64,000 bases of DNA, taken from contig CM024755.1 of the NCBI GenBank assembly GCA_014218235.1, positions 158,465,941 to 158,529,940 of the forward strand. The letters run 5' to 3'. Positions within the stretch are counted from its first letter, which is position 1; the number at the start of each line of letters is the position of its first letter. The notes beneath the pieces were generated by a model. The model saw only the letters and a program-made list of their open reading frames with translations. It had not been told where the DNA came from and did not search any database. The stretch is from Colocasia esculenta (Eukaryota; Streptophyta; Magnoliopsida; Alismatales; Araceae). Below, piece by piece: positions 35,801 through 46,971 of this stretch. A program made the position numbers and the translations under genes.

Positions 35801-38800
35801 ATGGCATCTTCTAGGGCTCAAGACTCCGTCCAACTCACCTCTGACCAACTCCAAAGACTAGCCAAGATTCCCATATGTTCCGAAAAGTCTGTTGAGTTTT
35901 CTCATCTGAGTGGCAGTCTAGCATGGGTAGAGGAAACCCTCACAGAAATGGGGTGGACCAAGCTCTGTCAGATTTCAGAACCTTTTGTAGCCAGTGCAGT
36001 AAGGTCCTTTTATGCTTCCCTGAAGATTTCAACTGGAAACACCATAGTAGGGTATGTTAAAGGAATCAGAATCACCATTTCTGAGGAATATCTTGTGGAG
36101 CTTTTGGATTGTCCTAATGTCGGACACTGTCTCAGTGAGTTTATTCCCTTAGAGAAACAGAAGTTAGGGATTATTGGAAATCTGGGGACTCTGTGCAAGA
36201 GAGGTCTGCAAGTCAATGAGCTATCTGCAGAAAAGAGGTTGATTCACTGTATCATTACCAATATCATAACCCCTAGAGCAGGTACCCATTCCTCCATCAC
36301 AACCAGAGATGGGAATCTACTCTTTTGGGCTATTCAGAGGCACAGAGTCAACCTTCCCGCAGTCATTTTGGAAAGAATGATAGCAGCAAAGGACCTACAA
36401 GAGTCTCTCCCGTATGGATCCTTGCTTACCATGATCTTTAAGAAATTTTCTGTTGATTTGTCTGGAGAAGTGCCTGTAAGCACCAGAGAGAAGATTGGAC
36501 TCATTACTCTTAGAAGGAGTCACTACTCCTTAGTTGGAAAGAAGCAGAACTTGTGGTATAAGGACTCTGTTCCGGAGTGTGAACATGAAGTGTATCCAGA
36601 TGAGAAATTAGTCTCTGTGCTCACCCAAGACATTCCTATCACAAGTATTCAAATTGAAGCCCCAGCAGATCCAGCAATCTCAGATGTGTTTGTTCAGCCT
36701 CCTTCACCAACTATCCCTCCACCAGTTCAAAATGAAGAAGTTCAGTTTCCAGCCTCCTCCTCTCTAATGAGCAAGATGCTCCCTCTGAAACTGTACATGA
36801 AGTTTTGAAAGATCTCAGAGGTAAGGGAATTCTGTCTGAGGATGTTCCTGTCCCACCTATGGAACACATGTTTGAAGAGAGAGAGCCTTCATACTCCCCT
36901 TCTCAATTTGAGACCCGGCCAAGGTCTCAGGGGGAGAGTAGCAACAGCCTTGGCTCAATTCTGGAGCTTGTTAAATCCCAACAAGAAAATCTATCTATTC
37001 TTCATATGCAAGTTGAACTGATCGATGTCAAGTTTGACAGTTTAGCTGATGAGGTGAAGCAGATAAAAGAGCTTATGCTTCAGCTAGTGTGCCAACAGGG
37101 CACTCCCAAGCCAGCAGGGCCTTCTCCCTCACAGCAACAAGAAGAAGCAACAGCTACTGCTCAAGAGCCACAGCACCAAGAGTCAACTCAAGAGAGAGTC
37201 TCTGAAGATCAAGTGCTTGAGCAAGTAGTAGAAAAGGATCAAGAGATCCAGGCTGACCAGCAGCCCATATCCGATGAACCCCAGCAGAAGCAAGAGCAAG
37301 CTCCCAAGCCTCCACTAGCAATGGTTGTATATCAACCTCCTCAAGAGCAGCAGCAAGAGCAGCAGCAGGAGTCAGTGGCTGATCAGCAGCCAGGTGTAGC
37401 AGCAGTTGAGGAAGAGGTATCCCTAGGAAAAAGACCTCTTCAGGCCTCTGAGTCTCTCACTTTCAAGAGAAAGGTTAAGAGAAGGCTAGTGAAAGATGGC
37501 CATCCTATCTGTCCTTCTTCTTCTTCCAGGCCTAACTCACCTGCCCCTCCTGTCATTAATCCTCCAAAAACCACTCCTGCAGCACCCTCATCCTCTGCTC
37601 CCTCCACCTCAATTCTTGAGGTATCCTCTCCAGATATGCCTTCCCCAAGCATCCCAGTAGATCCACACTTCAAAGAAATCCAATTTTCTATCTACCCTTT
37701 GCAATACCAACCCAAGCCACTCAAGGAGGTAGCAATAACCCTGTCCACCCAACCTCCTCAGTTTTACTCATCTCTGCCAACTATTCCCAAACCTGGCTCT
37801 CAGCGAACCCATTTACAAATCATTGAAATGGTTCCCAGTCTCCAATTACTAGCTTCCCGTGGTCCTAATTTGGGAGACAAAGCAGCTTTACTCCTTCCTC
37901 CATTTTGGTATGCCTTTGTCTACCATTCCTCTCAGTTCATGGCTCTATTTAGAGAATATCTTCAAATTAGAGCCTTTCTTGAAATCCACAACATGCTAGG
38001 TTTCACTTTTGAACACTGGCTTCCATCACTGATCAACACTTCCCAGGTTTCAATCTCTGAACTTCAGGTTGTTTCTCAGAAGAGCCACTGTCTGACTCCT
38101 CAAGAGTTTGTTGATCTTTACCCTGAAGAAGCCATGAGATTTCAAGAAGCCCAATCTCGAAACCACCATCTCAAAATCTATACACATATCTCTCTCCGGT
38201 TTCATGACCTCTTTGCCACTCTTCTTAGAGAATCTCAGGCCAAATTTACTGCCATGAAAGCCTTCAATTTTGAGAGGTTCAAACTTGGTCTGCATGATGT
38301 CTCTAGAGGCCAATATGATATGCTCATCAGAGGTCAAAGGCCAGTGGTTCCCTCAATGACAGCAGCAGTATTACCTGATCTCCATCCACCCCTTGTAGGA
38401 GCAGTTCTCTACCGAGGTCCCTTTGCTAATACCCTCTACAACAGATTCCTTAGGATCTCTACAAGGTTCAAGATCAAGTACAAGTCCAAGCTCAGCTTTC
38501 AGAGGTTCATCTTTCTTCACTTACCCAAATTACTGAAGAACCTTTTTGATCTCCAACTAAGCTTCTCTGAATCCGAACAGTTCACTCCTAATCAATGGGA
38601 GAAAGCTTATCCAGATCATCATGTTAAGTGCCAGAAAATGAAACTCACTCTGAATGAGTATCACTCCAAGAGTCTCCTCGACCTGAGAAAGCACATAGGC
38701 CTTACATGGGCACACAGATATTTGTACTATTATCAGGCCAAGGATGCAGCTTTCTCGTCTGGTCTTCACTGGAACATCACTCTACATGAGTTCCTATCAC

Positions 38801-39063
38801 TGGCAGTCACTAAGAAGTTCACTCCCCTTCAAATCAAATATGTAATGGATCCAGAAAAGGCTAACCTCAAGCGCGCCTTTTACAGAAGACGCCACATCAA
38901 GTCTCTGAAGAAATTGCCTTTCACCAGTCCTACCTACAATGTGGACCCTTCAAAGTTTGACCACATTTTCCTAACCAATGAGCTGAAGCTTTGGAATCTT
39001 ATAGAGCCATTCTTGGCTAAAATTCCCCCAGCTCTCTATCTTCCTAGCTCTGGCAACAACTAA
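35801..39063 (+). pseudogene. Element E ORF3 (env-position protein), one frameshift
   Basis: Long ORF in the position of the env-like gene of Sireviruses. The first part (35801 to about 36770) begins MASSRAQDSV and carries the domain often annotated as putative plant transposon protein (GNTIVGYVKGIRITISEEYL near 36031, RAGTHSSITTRDGN near 36274, LPYGSLLTMIFKKFSVDLSG near 36409). A one-base loss near 36765 shifts the frame, and the second part is open to TAA at 39061-39063. That part has a heptad-like coiled coil (about 36955-37100), a Gln/Pro/Ser-rich low-complexity stretch (about 37100-37660) and a C-terminal region of about 420 residues that I do not recognise. I see no signal peptide and no clear membrane segment, so an envelope function is not supported. 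The overlapping stop of the first frame is the result of the frameshift, not a designed overlap. Confidence 0.8.
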
Positions 39064-39199
39064 AAACATTGTATTGTTTTTCTTACTTATGAAAGTTGTA
39101 TAATGCTTAACTCAAACACTTATCTTTTTGGTCAAAGCATTTACTATCTTCTCCTATCTTTTGCATTGCCTACATTGATATCCTTTATGTTAATGCCAC

Positions 39200-39215
39200 A
39201 AAGGGGGAGAAAAGA
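39200..39215 (+). other. Element E upstream polypurine tract
   Basis: AAAGGGGGAGAAAAG, about 130 bp before the LTR-adjacent tract at 39326-39338. Repeated polypurine tracts before the 3' LTR are known in Sireviruses. Confidence 0.7.
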
Positions 39216-39325
39216 CAAGGTAGCTACTCAGTTTAGCTACTCAGTTTCTTTTGCAAAATTTGTATCAAACAATTTATATGATATTCAGGCTATCAGCTAC
39301 CATTTAAAGATTTTTTGTCATTAAC

Positions 39326-39338
39326 AAAAAGGGGGAGA
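39326..39338 (+). other. Element E polypurine tract at the 3' LTR
   Basis: AAAAAGGGGGAGA, two nucleotides before the 3' LTR start at 39341. Confidence 0.9.
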
Positions 39339-39340
39339 AT

Positions 39341-41330
39341 TGTTGAGCAACTTTCTCTAGTCTTCAGAAAATAAGTATTTTGATAAGACAAATCTTTAAA
39401 TGAATATTTTGCGTCCACCATGATAAATTCCCAAATATATATATCTTCCAAAAATATAGATATACTACAAAATTTCTAGACAGCTTCAATATCCTGAAAG
39501 ACCAAATTTTTCTAAGTATACAACTTTATACTGTATTCGACTCATGACTTCGACTCATACAGTTGAATGTCTTTATACTGTATTCGACTCATGACTTCGA
39601 CTCATACAGTCGAATGTCTTTATATTGTATTCGACTCATGACTTCGACTCATACAGTCGAATGTCTTTATACTGTATTCGACTCATGACTTCGACTCATA
39701 CAGTCGAATGTCTTTACTCTGTATTCGACTCATGACTTCAACTCATACAGTCGAATGTCTTTATATTGTATTCGACTCATAACTTTACACCTCATTCGAC
39801 TGTCGATTTCCTTCTTGAATCGAATTACACTATTCTTCCTAAATCGAATCATACTTACTTCCTGAGTCGAATTACCTGTTCTACTGAATTCGACTACACT
39901 AACAACTGTAGTACCTCTGTCAGTTCTAATTGTCATTCCTGGTTGTAAATTCTTCTTAAGCATAAAATCTATGACAAGTTTCATGTTGCTTATCATATGC
40001 ATTTAAGATCGTACAAGATTATTATTTTAATATATTTTTTTGACAAAAATTCAGTACATTTGCATATTTACATTCCTGTAAAAAATATTTCTCTGAAATA
40101 TACTTCTAGTCTTGATGTCCTTTGCCTCAATCTATTCCTTCTAAAAAGACTCAAAACATTTATGTAAAAAATCAGGCGCATGGTATCTGACCATCTCACC
40201 TAACACTGACAGACCCATACCTCAACTTTTTGTCTGTCTGCCTTATTTTCCGAAAGGACTAAGAATACTAGGTTCCATACTATTTGTTGTACTCCACTGA
40301 CTCACCTACCACAAAGGTATGGATATGCTTTTGTCTTTGTCTTGTCCTTTCAAACAGGCATTTATTAGAGCGCATGTTTTAAGCATGGGTTGCTCAGCTC
40401 AAGTCTCAAAGAGCTTATCTTCTAGCTGTAACAACGGTTCCTGCCTTTAAAGACTTTGGGAAGAGGCAAAAGTTCAAGACCCTTTGGATATAAGTCTCAA
40501 GATCCAAAGGATCCCCAAAACTCTCCTCAAACGGATAGTATGCAACAACCATCTACTCCAACGGCTATCTTCCTCAAACGGCTAGTTTCTGAAGATTATA
40601 AAGAGATGGAGAAAAGCTCATAAAGAAACAATTCGAGTGTGCAAAATTTCCTTCAAGCCATTTCTCTGAAAGCTCATCTTGCAAGCTCTCTAAGTCTTCC
40701 TGTTCAGCCTCTGTGTGAGAGCACATCTTCAGGAATTTTTGTTCTGAAGATCTGTCAGTTGGGTGGCAATTGTAATTGCTCCTTCTTTTGAAGTCCACCC
40801 AAGTAGCTTCAGCTAGGATTTAGACTGCACTTCTCTTCATTCAATCCTGCTGGAAAGTGTGTGTTCTGTGCTCATCCTTGAGGCAAACACACAAGGTTTC
40901 TTTCTCTTTTAATTGTTATTTCTGCAGAAGTTTTTCTGCTTTACCCCTCTTGTGAAGGGAAGGCCTTTGGTATAAGGCAGTATTGTATACCCCTGTTTAG
41001 GGAAGACTTGCTGTGGAGCAAGTGGGTGTTGTAATTTCCTCTCAAGGGTGAGAGAAGGCCAAATTTGATTGGCAGTTTGGTGAAAAACTCAAGTGGTTGG
41101 CTTGAGGACTGGATGTAGGACTTCCATGTGGGAAGGGCCGAACCAGGATAAATCTCTTGTTCAATCTTCTGTGTGATTGTTTCCGCCAAGTTCTCACTTG
41201 AATCACACACATCACACCAAGCACTAACATATCTACTTAGTGTTGTGATTTTCAGAAGAATTTTTGAAAAGCAAGAAAAGTCCTATTCACCCCCCCTCTA
41301 GGACTGTGTATCTGCCATTTCGATCCAACA
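39341..41330 (+). repeat. Element E 3' LTR
   Basis: 1990 bp, TGTTGAGC...GATCCAACA, highly similar to 28520-30369. The 140-bp length difference is almost exactly three extra 47-bp repeat units. Right TSD AGTCG at 41331-41335. Confidence 0.95.
39530..39764 (+). repeat. Five 47-bp tandem repeats in element E 3' LTR
   Basis: Five units beginning NNTGTATTCGACTCATGAC. Each contains ATTCGACT and, 18 nt later, AGTCGAAT (GTTGAAT in the first unit), so each can form an 8-bp hairpin. A sixth, diverged start follows. The 5' LTR has two units (28710-28803). Confidence 0.93.
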
Positions 41331-41335
41331 AGTCG

Positions 41336-41958
41336 GTGCATGTCTGCACTGTGGGAGTCGCGAGCACCGCATCCCCGAGTGCCAGCTACTGAAAGAAAAT
41401 GAAAGGTGCCCTAATGCGCCTAAGAAACAAGGAAGGATGCAAGCCCTGCATAATGAAGAAACCACAGAGGAAGGAGGTGTGGTAGAAGGTACCCTTCAAG
41501 TTTTCTCTCTATCCGCATTGTCTTATTTGATACTAGAGCAACTTATTCATTTATATCTCAAAATTTTGCGGATACCTTGAATACCAAACCTACATCCATG
41601 GGATGTGAATTCTCTGTTACTACACCACTAGGAGGGAAGGAAAAACTAAACAAATACTTTCCATCTGCCGATGTAATGATCGGAGACCAGAACTTAAAAG
41701 CCGACCTGGTATGTATGCCCATGGAAGGCTATGATGTAATCTTCGGAGCCGACTGGTTGTCCGCTTATGGGGCAAGTGTCGACTAAAGAAAGGGAAGGTT
41801 ACCTTTAGTGACTTTCCTAAATTTACATTCTCTGGGATTAGACATAAGAGACGGATGTCTCTAATCTCCGCCATAAAAGCTCATAACATGATAAGGAAAG
41901 GCTGCATTTCTTTCCTTGCGGCCGTAGTTATGGAGAAGAAAGGTTCTAAGATAGAAGA
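41336..41958 (+). pseudogene. gag-pro: Element D gag end and protease, between E and C
   Basis: Continuation of D after E. The second zinc knuckle CLHCGSREHRIPEC lies at about 41345-41386, followed by a charged linker (ALHNEETTEEGG) and protease. The active-site motif is damaged: one base is lost near 41518, and the motif reads DTR, not DTG, followed by ATYSF (about 41528-41550). The protease C-terminal motif VIFGADWLSAYGASVD is at about 41737-41784 and is followed by another frameshift. C inserts at 41959, and D resumes at 63680 with the segment before RT. Confidence 0.88.
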
Positions 41959-44948
41959 TGTAGCAACTTGAATTTTTGAACAAAATAAAAATTTACATGA
42001 TATTAATTTTTTTTGATTTATTAGAAATCAAATAAAAGAAAATAAATTACATAGGAAATTAATGGAAAGAGAATTAAATAAAACCCATTAAATGAAAAGA
42101 AGTATTGGGCTTTATTAAATTGACCCAATAGAAATTGGTAGGCCAAATTAGGAATTTTTAAATGAAGAATAATGGGAAAATACTCTAAATTCGCAACTTA
42201 ATTATTACTTAATTAGAAAAGGGGTATTTAATGCATTAAAAAAAGTGATTTGAGTTGGATTTGGAATCCTAAACCTACCCCAAATGCTTGACCACGAAAT
42301 CCCCTCTCACTCAACCCAATTAGGAGATCTCTTGCTTAAAAAGGGGAGAGGAAAAGAGGAAATTCGGAATTTAAAAGGAATTAGAGTCCAATTAGGAAAT
42401 AGAAAGAGGAGAAGCTTAAATACTCTCCTAAAACCCACATGGCCGGCCCTAGCTCATGCCAAGAGGTTGCTGGACTAGGAAGAGAGGCCAAGAGGAGGAG
42501 AATTCATGGAGAAGAAGGATCTCCCAAGTTCTTCCCCGAGTTGTTCAAGTCTTAACCCTAGAAGAGGAAAACAATCAAAGGTAGGCATTCTCACAAGCAT
42601 AAACTATAAAATTTTAACTGTAAGTTCTTCCCATCATCATGAGCAATACTCTCAAGTTTCATGATTTATCATCGAGTCAATATTTACTTCTTGATTTTCG
42701 AAGTTCTGCACTTATCTTGACCCCGAACCCCTTTATTAAATCTTGTTCTCCTTCTACACTTGATCTCATGCCACAAAATTTTTATTGAAGATTCTGATGG
42801 ATGTTAGGTTTCATTTTCCCCTGAAAGCCCTAATTTCCATCCACCCTATCATGAGAATTAATTCGTTGATCCCAACTGTACATAATTCTATTTTCGTCAT
42901 GAATACTCTCTATTAAACCATGTTGAAATCTCCGTTGCTTTCCGATTCTGAATTACTGGAAGTACCCATGCATGTCTGGATCGGTTTAAAACTAGTTTCA
43001 TGATTTTTCATGCACTATACAATTTGTTCTTAGTTTTAGAACAACCCTATGTCAAAACAGAGAAAGTCTGGTCCGCAATCCAAGACATGTTTGATTCCTG
43101 TCGAACTTGGGCATAGACCACCAGAACGCGACGGCCTGATAGGCTGCGTTTTGTGGTCTGATTGCGATAGTCTGCCAGTCACGTTCTGAACGCGACAGGC
43201 ATCGCCGTCGCGATCGCTGTGCCTGGCCTGAACTGCTTATCGCATTCCTTACAGGCCCCGGTCGCGATCTACCCTAAACCCGTCGCGACCCTTACTGGGG
43301 TGCGTCGCGTTCACGGAATGTTGCAGAAAAACCCCTGATTTGAAATGCTCAAATTTGCTTATTGTGCATATACCCTTTATTTCCAGTATATCCACAGTAA
43401 ATTCACTTAATATAAATTGGACATTTATATGTGATTTAAAATGCATACATATGACTAATTTCCATCCATGATTTCATGGCACATGCATACACTTTGAACC
43501 ATCCAAATATGGCCTAATTGGCATGAACATGTGACATAATATATCTAGTAATTTATGCAATTATATTGCCTTATTTATAAATGAACTTGTCCTCGATTCT
43601 CGTGTTGTTTTGAAACACCGATCTCGACGCTCCACTGTTCTAGAACTCCTCTAGATCGTCGAGCACTTGTTTCTATAATTACCCTCTTTCTTGACTTAGA
43701 TAAACTCTCCGACGGATACTCCTTCTGCTAGACTAGTGAGTCTTTGTTCAAGGCCTCCGCAAGTCTCCTCTATCCATGGATTCCCACATGGTCGATGAGC
43801 CAGTTGTACCCTAATGCCTATGATACCCCTTTAGGGATCAATACGATCCAAACGGCTATTAGAAGTTCACTCTTATCTTGAATCACGCTGGACCTCTGGA
43901 CCCGTGCTTAATGTGGCCAGCGGTAGGGTTGTGAGTTCCACCTGACTGCCAACTCCAATTGCATGTGTTGTGCAACTGTTACTATCGTCTGTTTACTCGA
44001 CGTGTTACGTGCAATGTCCACTAGCTCTCATCTATGCTCTATTCGCTCATCTATTCACGTTCTCTCTACTATCTCGTCTTTTCATCTAGTGCTCTCATCT
44101 ATTTCTTGGTACTCTATATTGGCCATTGACTGATTGTCTAAAGATAAACAATATAACCAAAGCCTGGCAAAATATAAAGGGCCCGATCTGGTCCTGGGAT
44201 GTGCGCCCGAAAGTGCTAGTGCCCATGGGAGTTAAATGATCAGAGTGTTTGGCATTACACTCGAGTGCTATCTATCTCGACTATCTAAATGACAATCAAA
44301 AGTGCTATATTCTCTCGTTGTCCATTGACAATAAAGTGCTATGCTATACTCATTGTGCTATTGCTATACTTTGTGCTATTGTGCTATGGCCATCCTGCTA
44401 TTCTTATACTATTCCCGACACTTGTGCTATTTTTGGAAAGTCTATATTTGGAAAGTCTTGCTATTTCGATCATGCGCTATCCTGCTATCTTTTACCATAC
44501 TTGACTTTCTCGTTCTATCATTAGTTACTCTGCCTTTAATGCATTAATTATTTAAAGCCTGCTTTAGCCTAAGATTTAAGTCCTGCTGGGCGTTGTTCGC
44601 CCACCCTGCGTTATTTATCGTTGTGTTCTCAGGTGAGACCGAGGACGAACCATACACTCAAGAGGACGGGAACGACCTGGAGTGATGTCATGAGTACCCT
44701 AGCGTCCTATCACTATGTTTAGCATTGTAGTAGTTAAGTTTGAGTTTAGTCTTTGCTTTATTTCAATGTAATTGGGCCATATAGAATGGCTATGAGATTA
44801 TTGGTTGTAACTAGACATTTGAAATTATTAATGAGAAAGGTTTGCTTTAGTATTATTCATTGTGCAATGGTTTGATGTCTAGTACTTACTCTGTACCCGT
44901 TTACTTGCAACTGCCTCGCATTCCGATATTTCGCATCGGGGGGTGACA
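41959..44948 (+). repeat. Element C 5' LTR
   Basis: 2990 bp, TGTAGCAACTTG...GGGGTGACA. Candidate donor AAAG|GTAGGC at 42581, hairpin at 43115-43159, TATA-like CTTAAATAC near 42415-42423. About 530 nt separates donor and hairpin, as in D and in the C 3' LTR. Confidence 0.95.
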
Positions 44949-45134
44949 GTTTTGTGGTATCAGAGCCTAGGTTATTCTTAAGTATAGGATGATCTAGGTT
45001 AACCTGCCTCGACTAGAGTCAATTACCCTACCTATGTGAGTTGTGGTTAGAGCTAAGGGTAACTAGCTAAAATGAACTCATACACGCACGAATTAAATTC
45101 CACATCGATATCATGACAATAAGTTATTTTGTAG
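42581..45134 (+). other. Predicted leader intron of element C (2554 nt)
   Basis: Donor TCAAAG|GTAGGC at 42581, acceptor TATTTTGTAG ending at 45134, 16 nt before the gag ATG. Both splice sites are conserved with D. Confidence 0.5.
44955..44967 (+). other. Element C primer-binding site
   Basis: TGGTATCAGAGCC, initiator tRNA-Met type, 6 nt after the LTR. Confidence 0.93.
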
Positions 45135-45150
45135 GAACTAAGCAATCAAG

Positions 45151-46359
45151 ATGACTGCTGAACGTGCTCAAATGAGGGGCATGCAACAAACCATCCAGGA
45201 ACTGACGTGCGCCATTGTGCAAGCTACCCAAGGAGGTGGCAATCGTGGTGCAGGTGACCTGCATCGCAACATCAGAAGTCTGAACCCACCTAGGTTCAGC
45301 GGATCCACGGATCCGGATGAAGCTTAGCACTGGCTCCAAGAGACGGAAAGAATTTTCCATGTCATGCAATGTGCAGCGGGGGACAAGCTGCTATTGGCCA
45401 TGTTCCAAGTGGAGAAGGACTCCCTCACTTGGTGGGAGTCAGTGGAAGCTACTAGAGAAAATGGGCAATTCACCTGGAACGAGTTTAAAGAAGCGTTCAA
45501 CTCCAAATACTTCTCCGAGCGTGTTCAAGAAAGGAAGCCTGCGGAATTCGCTGCTCTTAAACAACGAAGCTTGGCTGTGGCCAAATATGAAGCCCAGTTC
45601 TCTAGACTAGCCCGCTATGCTGTACATCTGGTGAACACCGAAAGGATGAAGGCTAAGCACTTTCTAAATGGCCTTAGGCCCCACTACATCACTCAACTAG
45701 CACCTCTCGACATCCAGACCTATGCCAAGATGGTAAAGAAAGCCCAACTGCTGGAAGATGCTACAGACTTCACCGACCGTATCAAAGGGAAGTTCGTCAA
45801 GAAGGAAGTGACCTCGGGTCAGTCATCTGCTAAGCCTACCAACGGAAAGAAGCGTCCCTTCAACATCACGGAGGGATCCGACCAAGAAAGGAAATCCAAG
45901 GTTTTCGTGCCCAACACTCCAGCCAAAAGCAACTGCAAGCATTGTGACAAGCTAGGTCACACTGCTGATGAATGCTGGAGGAAAGCCGGTGCATGTCTGC
46001 GCTGTGGGAGTCACGAGCACCGCATCCCCGAGTGCCCGCAACTGAAAGAAAATGAACGGCGCTCTAATGGGCCTAAGAAACAAAGAAAGCTGCAAGCCCT
46101 GCATAATGAAGAAACCACGGAGGAAGGAGGTGTGGTGGAAGGTACCCTTCAAGTTTTCTCTCTATCCGCATTTGTCTTATTTGATACTGGAGCAACTCAT
46201 TCATTTATATCTCAAAATTTTGTGGATACCTTGAATACCAAACCTACATCCATGGGATGTGAATTCTCTGTTACTACACCACTAGGAGAGAAGGAAAAAC
46301 TAAACAAATACTTTCCATCTGCCGTGAAGACCAAAACTTAAAGGCCGACCTGGTATGTA
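45151..46359 (+). pseudogene. gag-pro: Element C gag and protease N-terminal part, cut by B
   Basis: Gag-Pro of the C/D family, ATG at 45151 (MTAERAQMRG), 16 nt after the candidate acceptor. An in-frame TAG near 45325 interrupts the N-terminal part. From 45364 the frame is open through the gag domain, two zinc knuckles (CKHCDKLGHTADEC near 45937 and CLRCGSHEHRIPEC near 45994) and the protease active site VLFDTGATHSFIS (about 46172-46210), which is intact here, unlike in D. A deletion of about 10 nt near 46325, relative to D, shifts the frame just before the insertion of B. The continuation is at 57605. Confidence 0.9.
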
Positions 46360-46971
46360 TGTAATACCCTCGAATTTTAAATATCGTAATTTACTTATAA
46401 ATTCATGTTTATGCAAACTAATTAGAATTACATTGAGATATTTAGGATTTAGGGTGTGTTTAAGACACTTTATCATACCCAGGTATCACTTTCGGTCGTG
46501 CGCACCCCAATAGAGCGACACCGGAAAACTGTAACGAAAATGAAATCTGAAAACACCATAATTCTTAAACAATGTGGTGATATCAAATATGTAATTATCC
46601 AGAATTTTTGACGACCGGATTTTGAGATTTAGCCGACGTAACTATTTTCCGGGCGATTTTTCACCCAGTGGAAAATAAATTCTAAAAATTAAAATAAAAT
46701 CACCATAATTTGTAAAACCATTTCATTAGGCTATGGTTGAAAATTTAACACAAACGGACTTTGTTTGAACATGTTTACATCAAGACTAAGGGGCCAGTTG
46801 AATTAAGGGTCATTTATAGTGACCAATTTCTTGGTTTTTCCTGGGAGCTTACGTGTGAGGCCTTGAGGAGGCCAGCACACATGAGGATAAGGATAAAACC
46901 ATGGGTAACTACGTGTAAACCATAGGAAACCTGCATGAGCTACGTGCTGGGGTGAAAACAAAAGGGTTATT

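Larger units (their letters stand above)
28520..41330 (+). mobile_element. Ty1/copia Sirevirus E with extra ORF
   Basis: A 12.8-kb Copia element with LTRs TGTTGAGC...GATCCAACA, TSD AGTCG (28515-28519 and 41331-41335), a tRNA-Met PBS, gag, pol in Copia order (protease, integrase, RT, RNase H), a long ORF between pol and the 3' LTR, and two polypurine tracts. The extra ORF, the size and the repeated polypurine tract fit the Sirevirus (SIRE/Maximus) lineage. Several single-base frameshifts make it inactive. Confidence 0.95.

Noticed and set aside
36797..36808. Four-base overlap between the two halves of ORF3 as translational coupling
   Set aside because: The second frame has no natural ATG here, and its sequence continues the first protein, so a one-base loss near 36765 explains it.
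35801..39063. ORF3 of E as a viral envelope gene
   Set aside because: Only its position fits. No signal peptide, membrane anchor or glycoprotein-like cysteine pattern is visible.
39530..39764. Evenly spaced 47-bp repeats resembling a CRISPR array
   Set aside because: There are no unique spacers, the units are directly adjacent, and they lie in a plant retrotransposon LTR.
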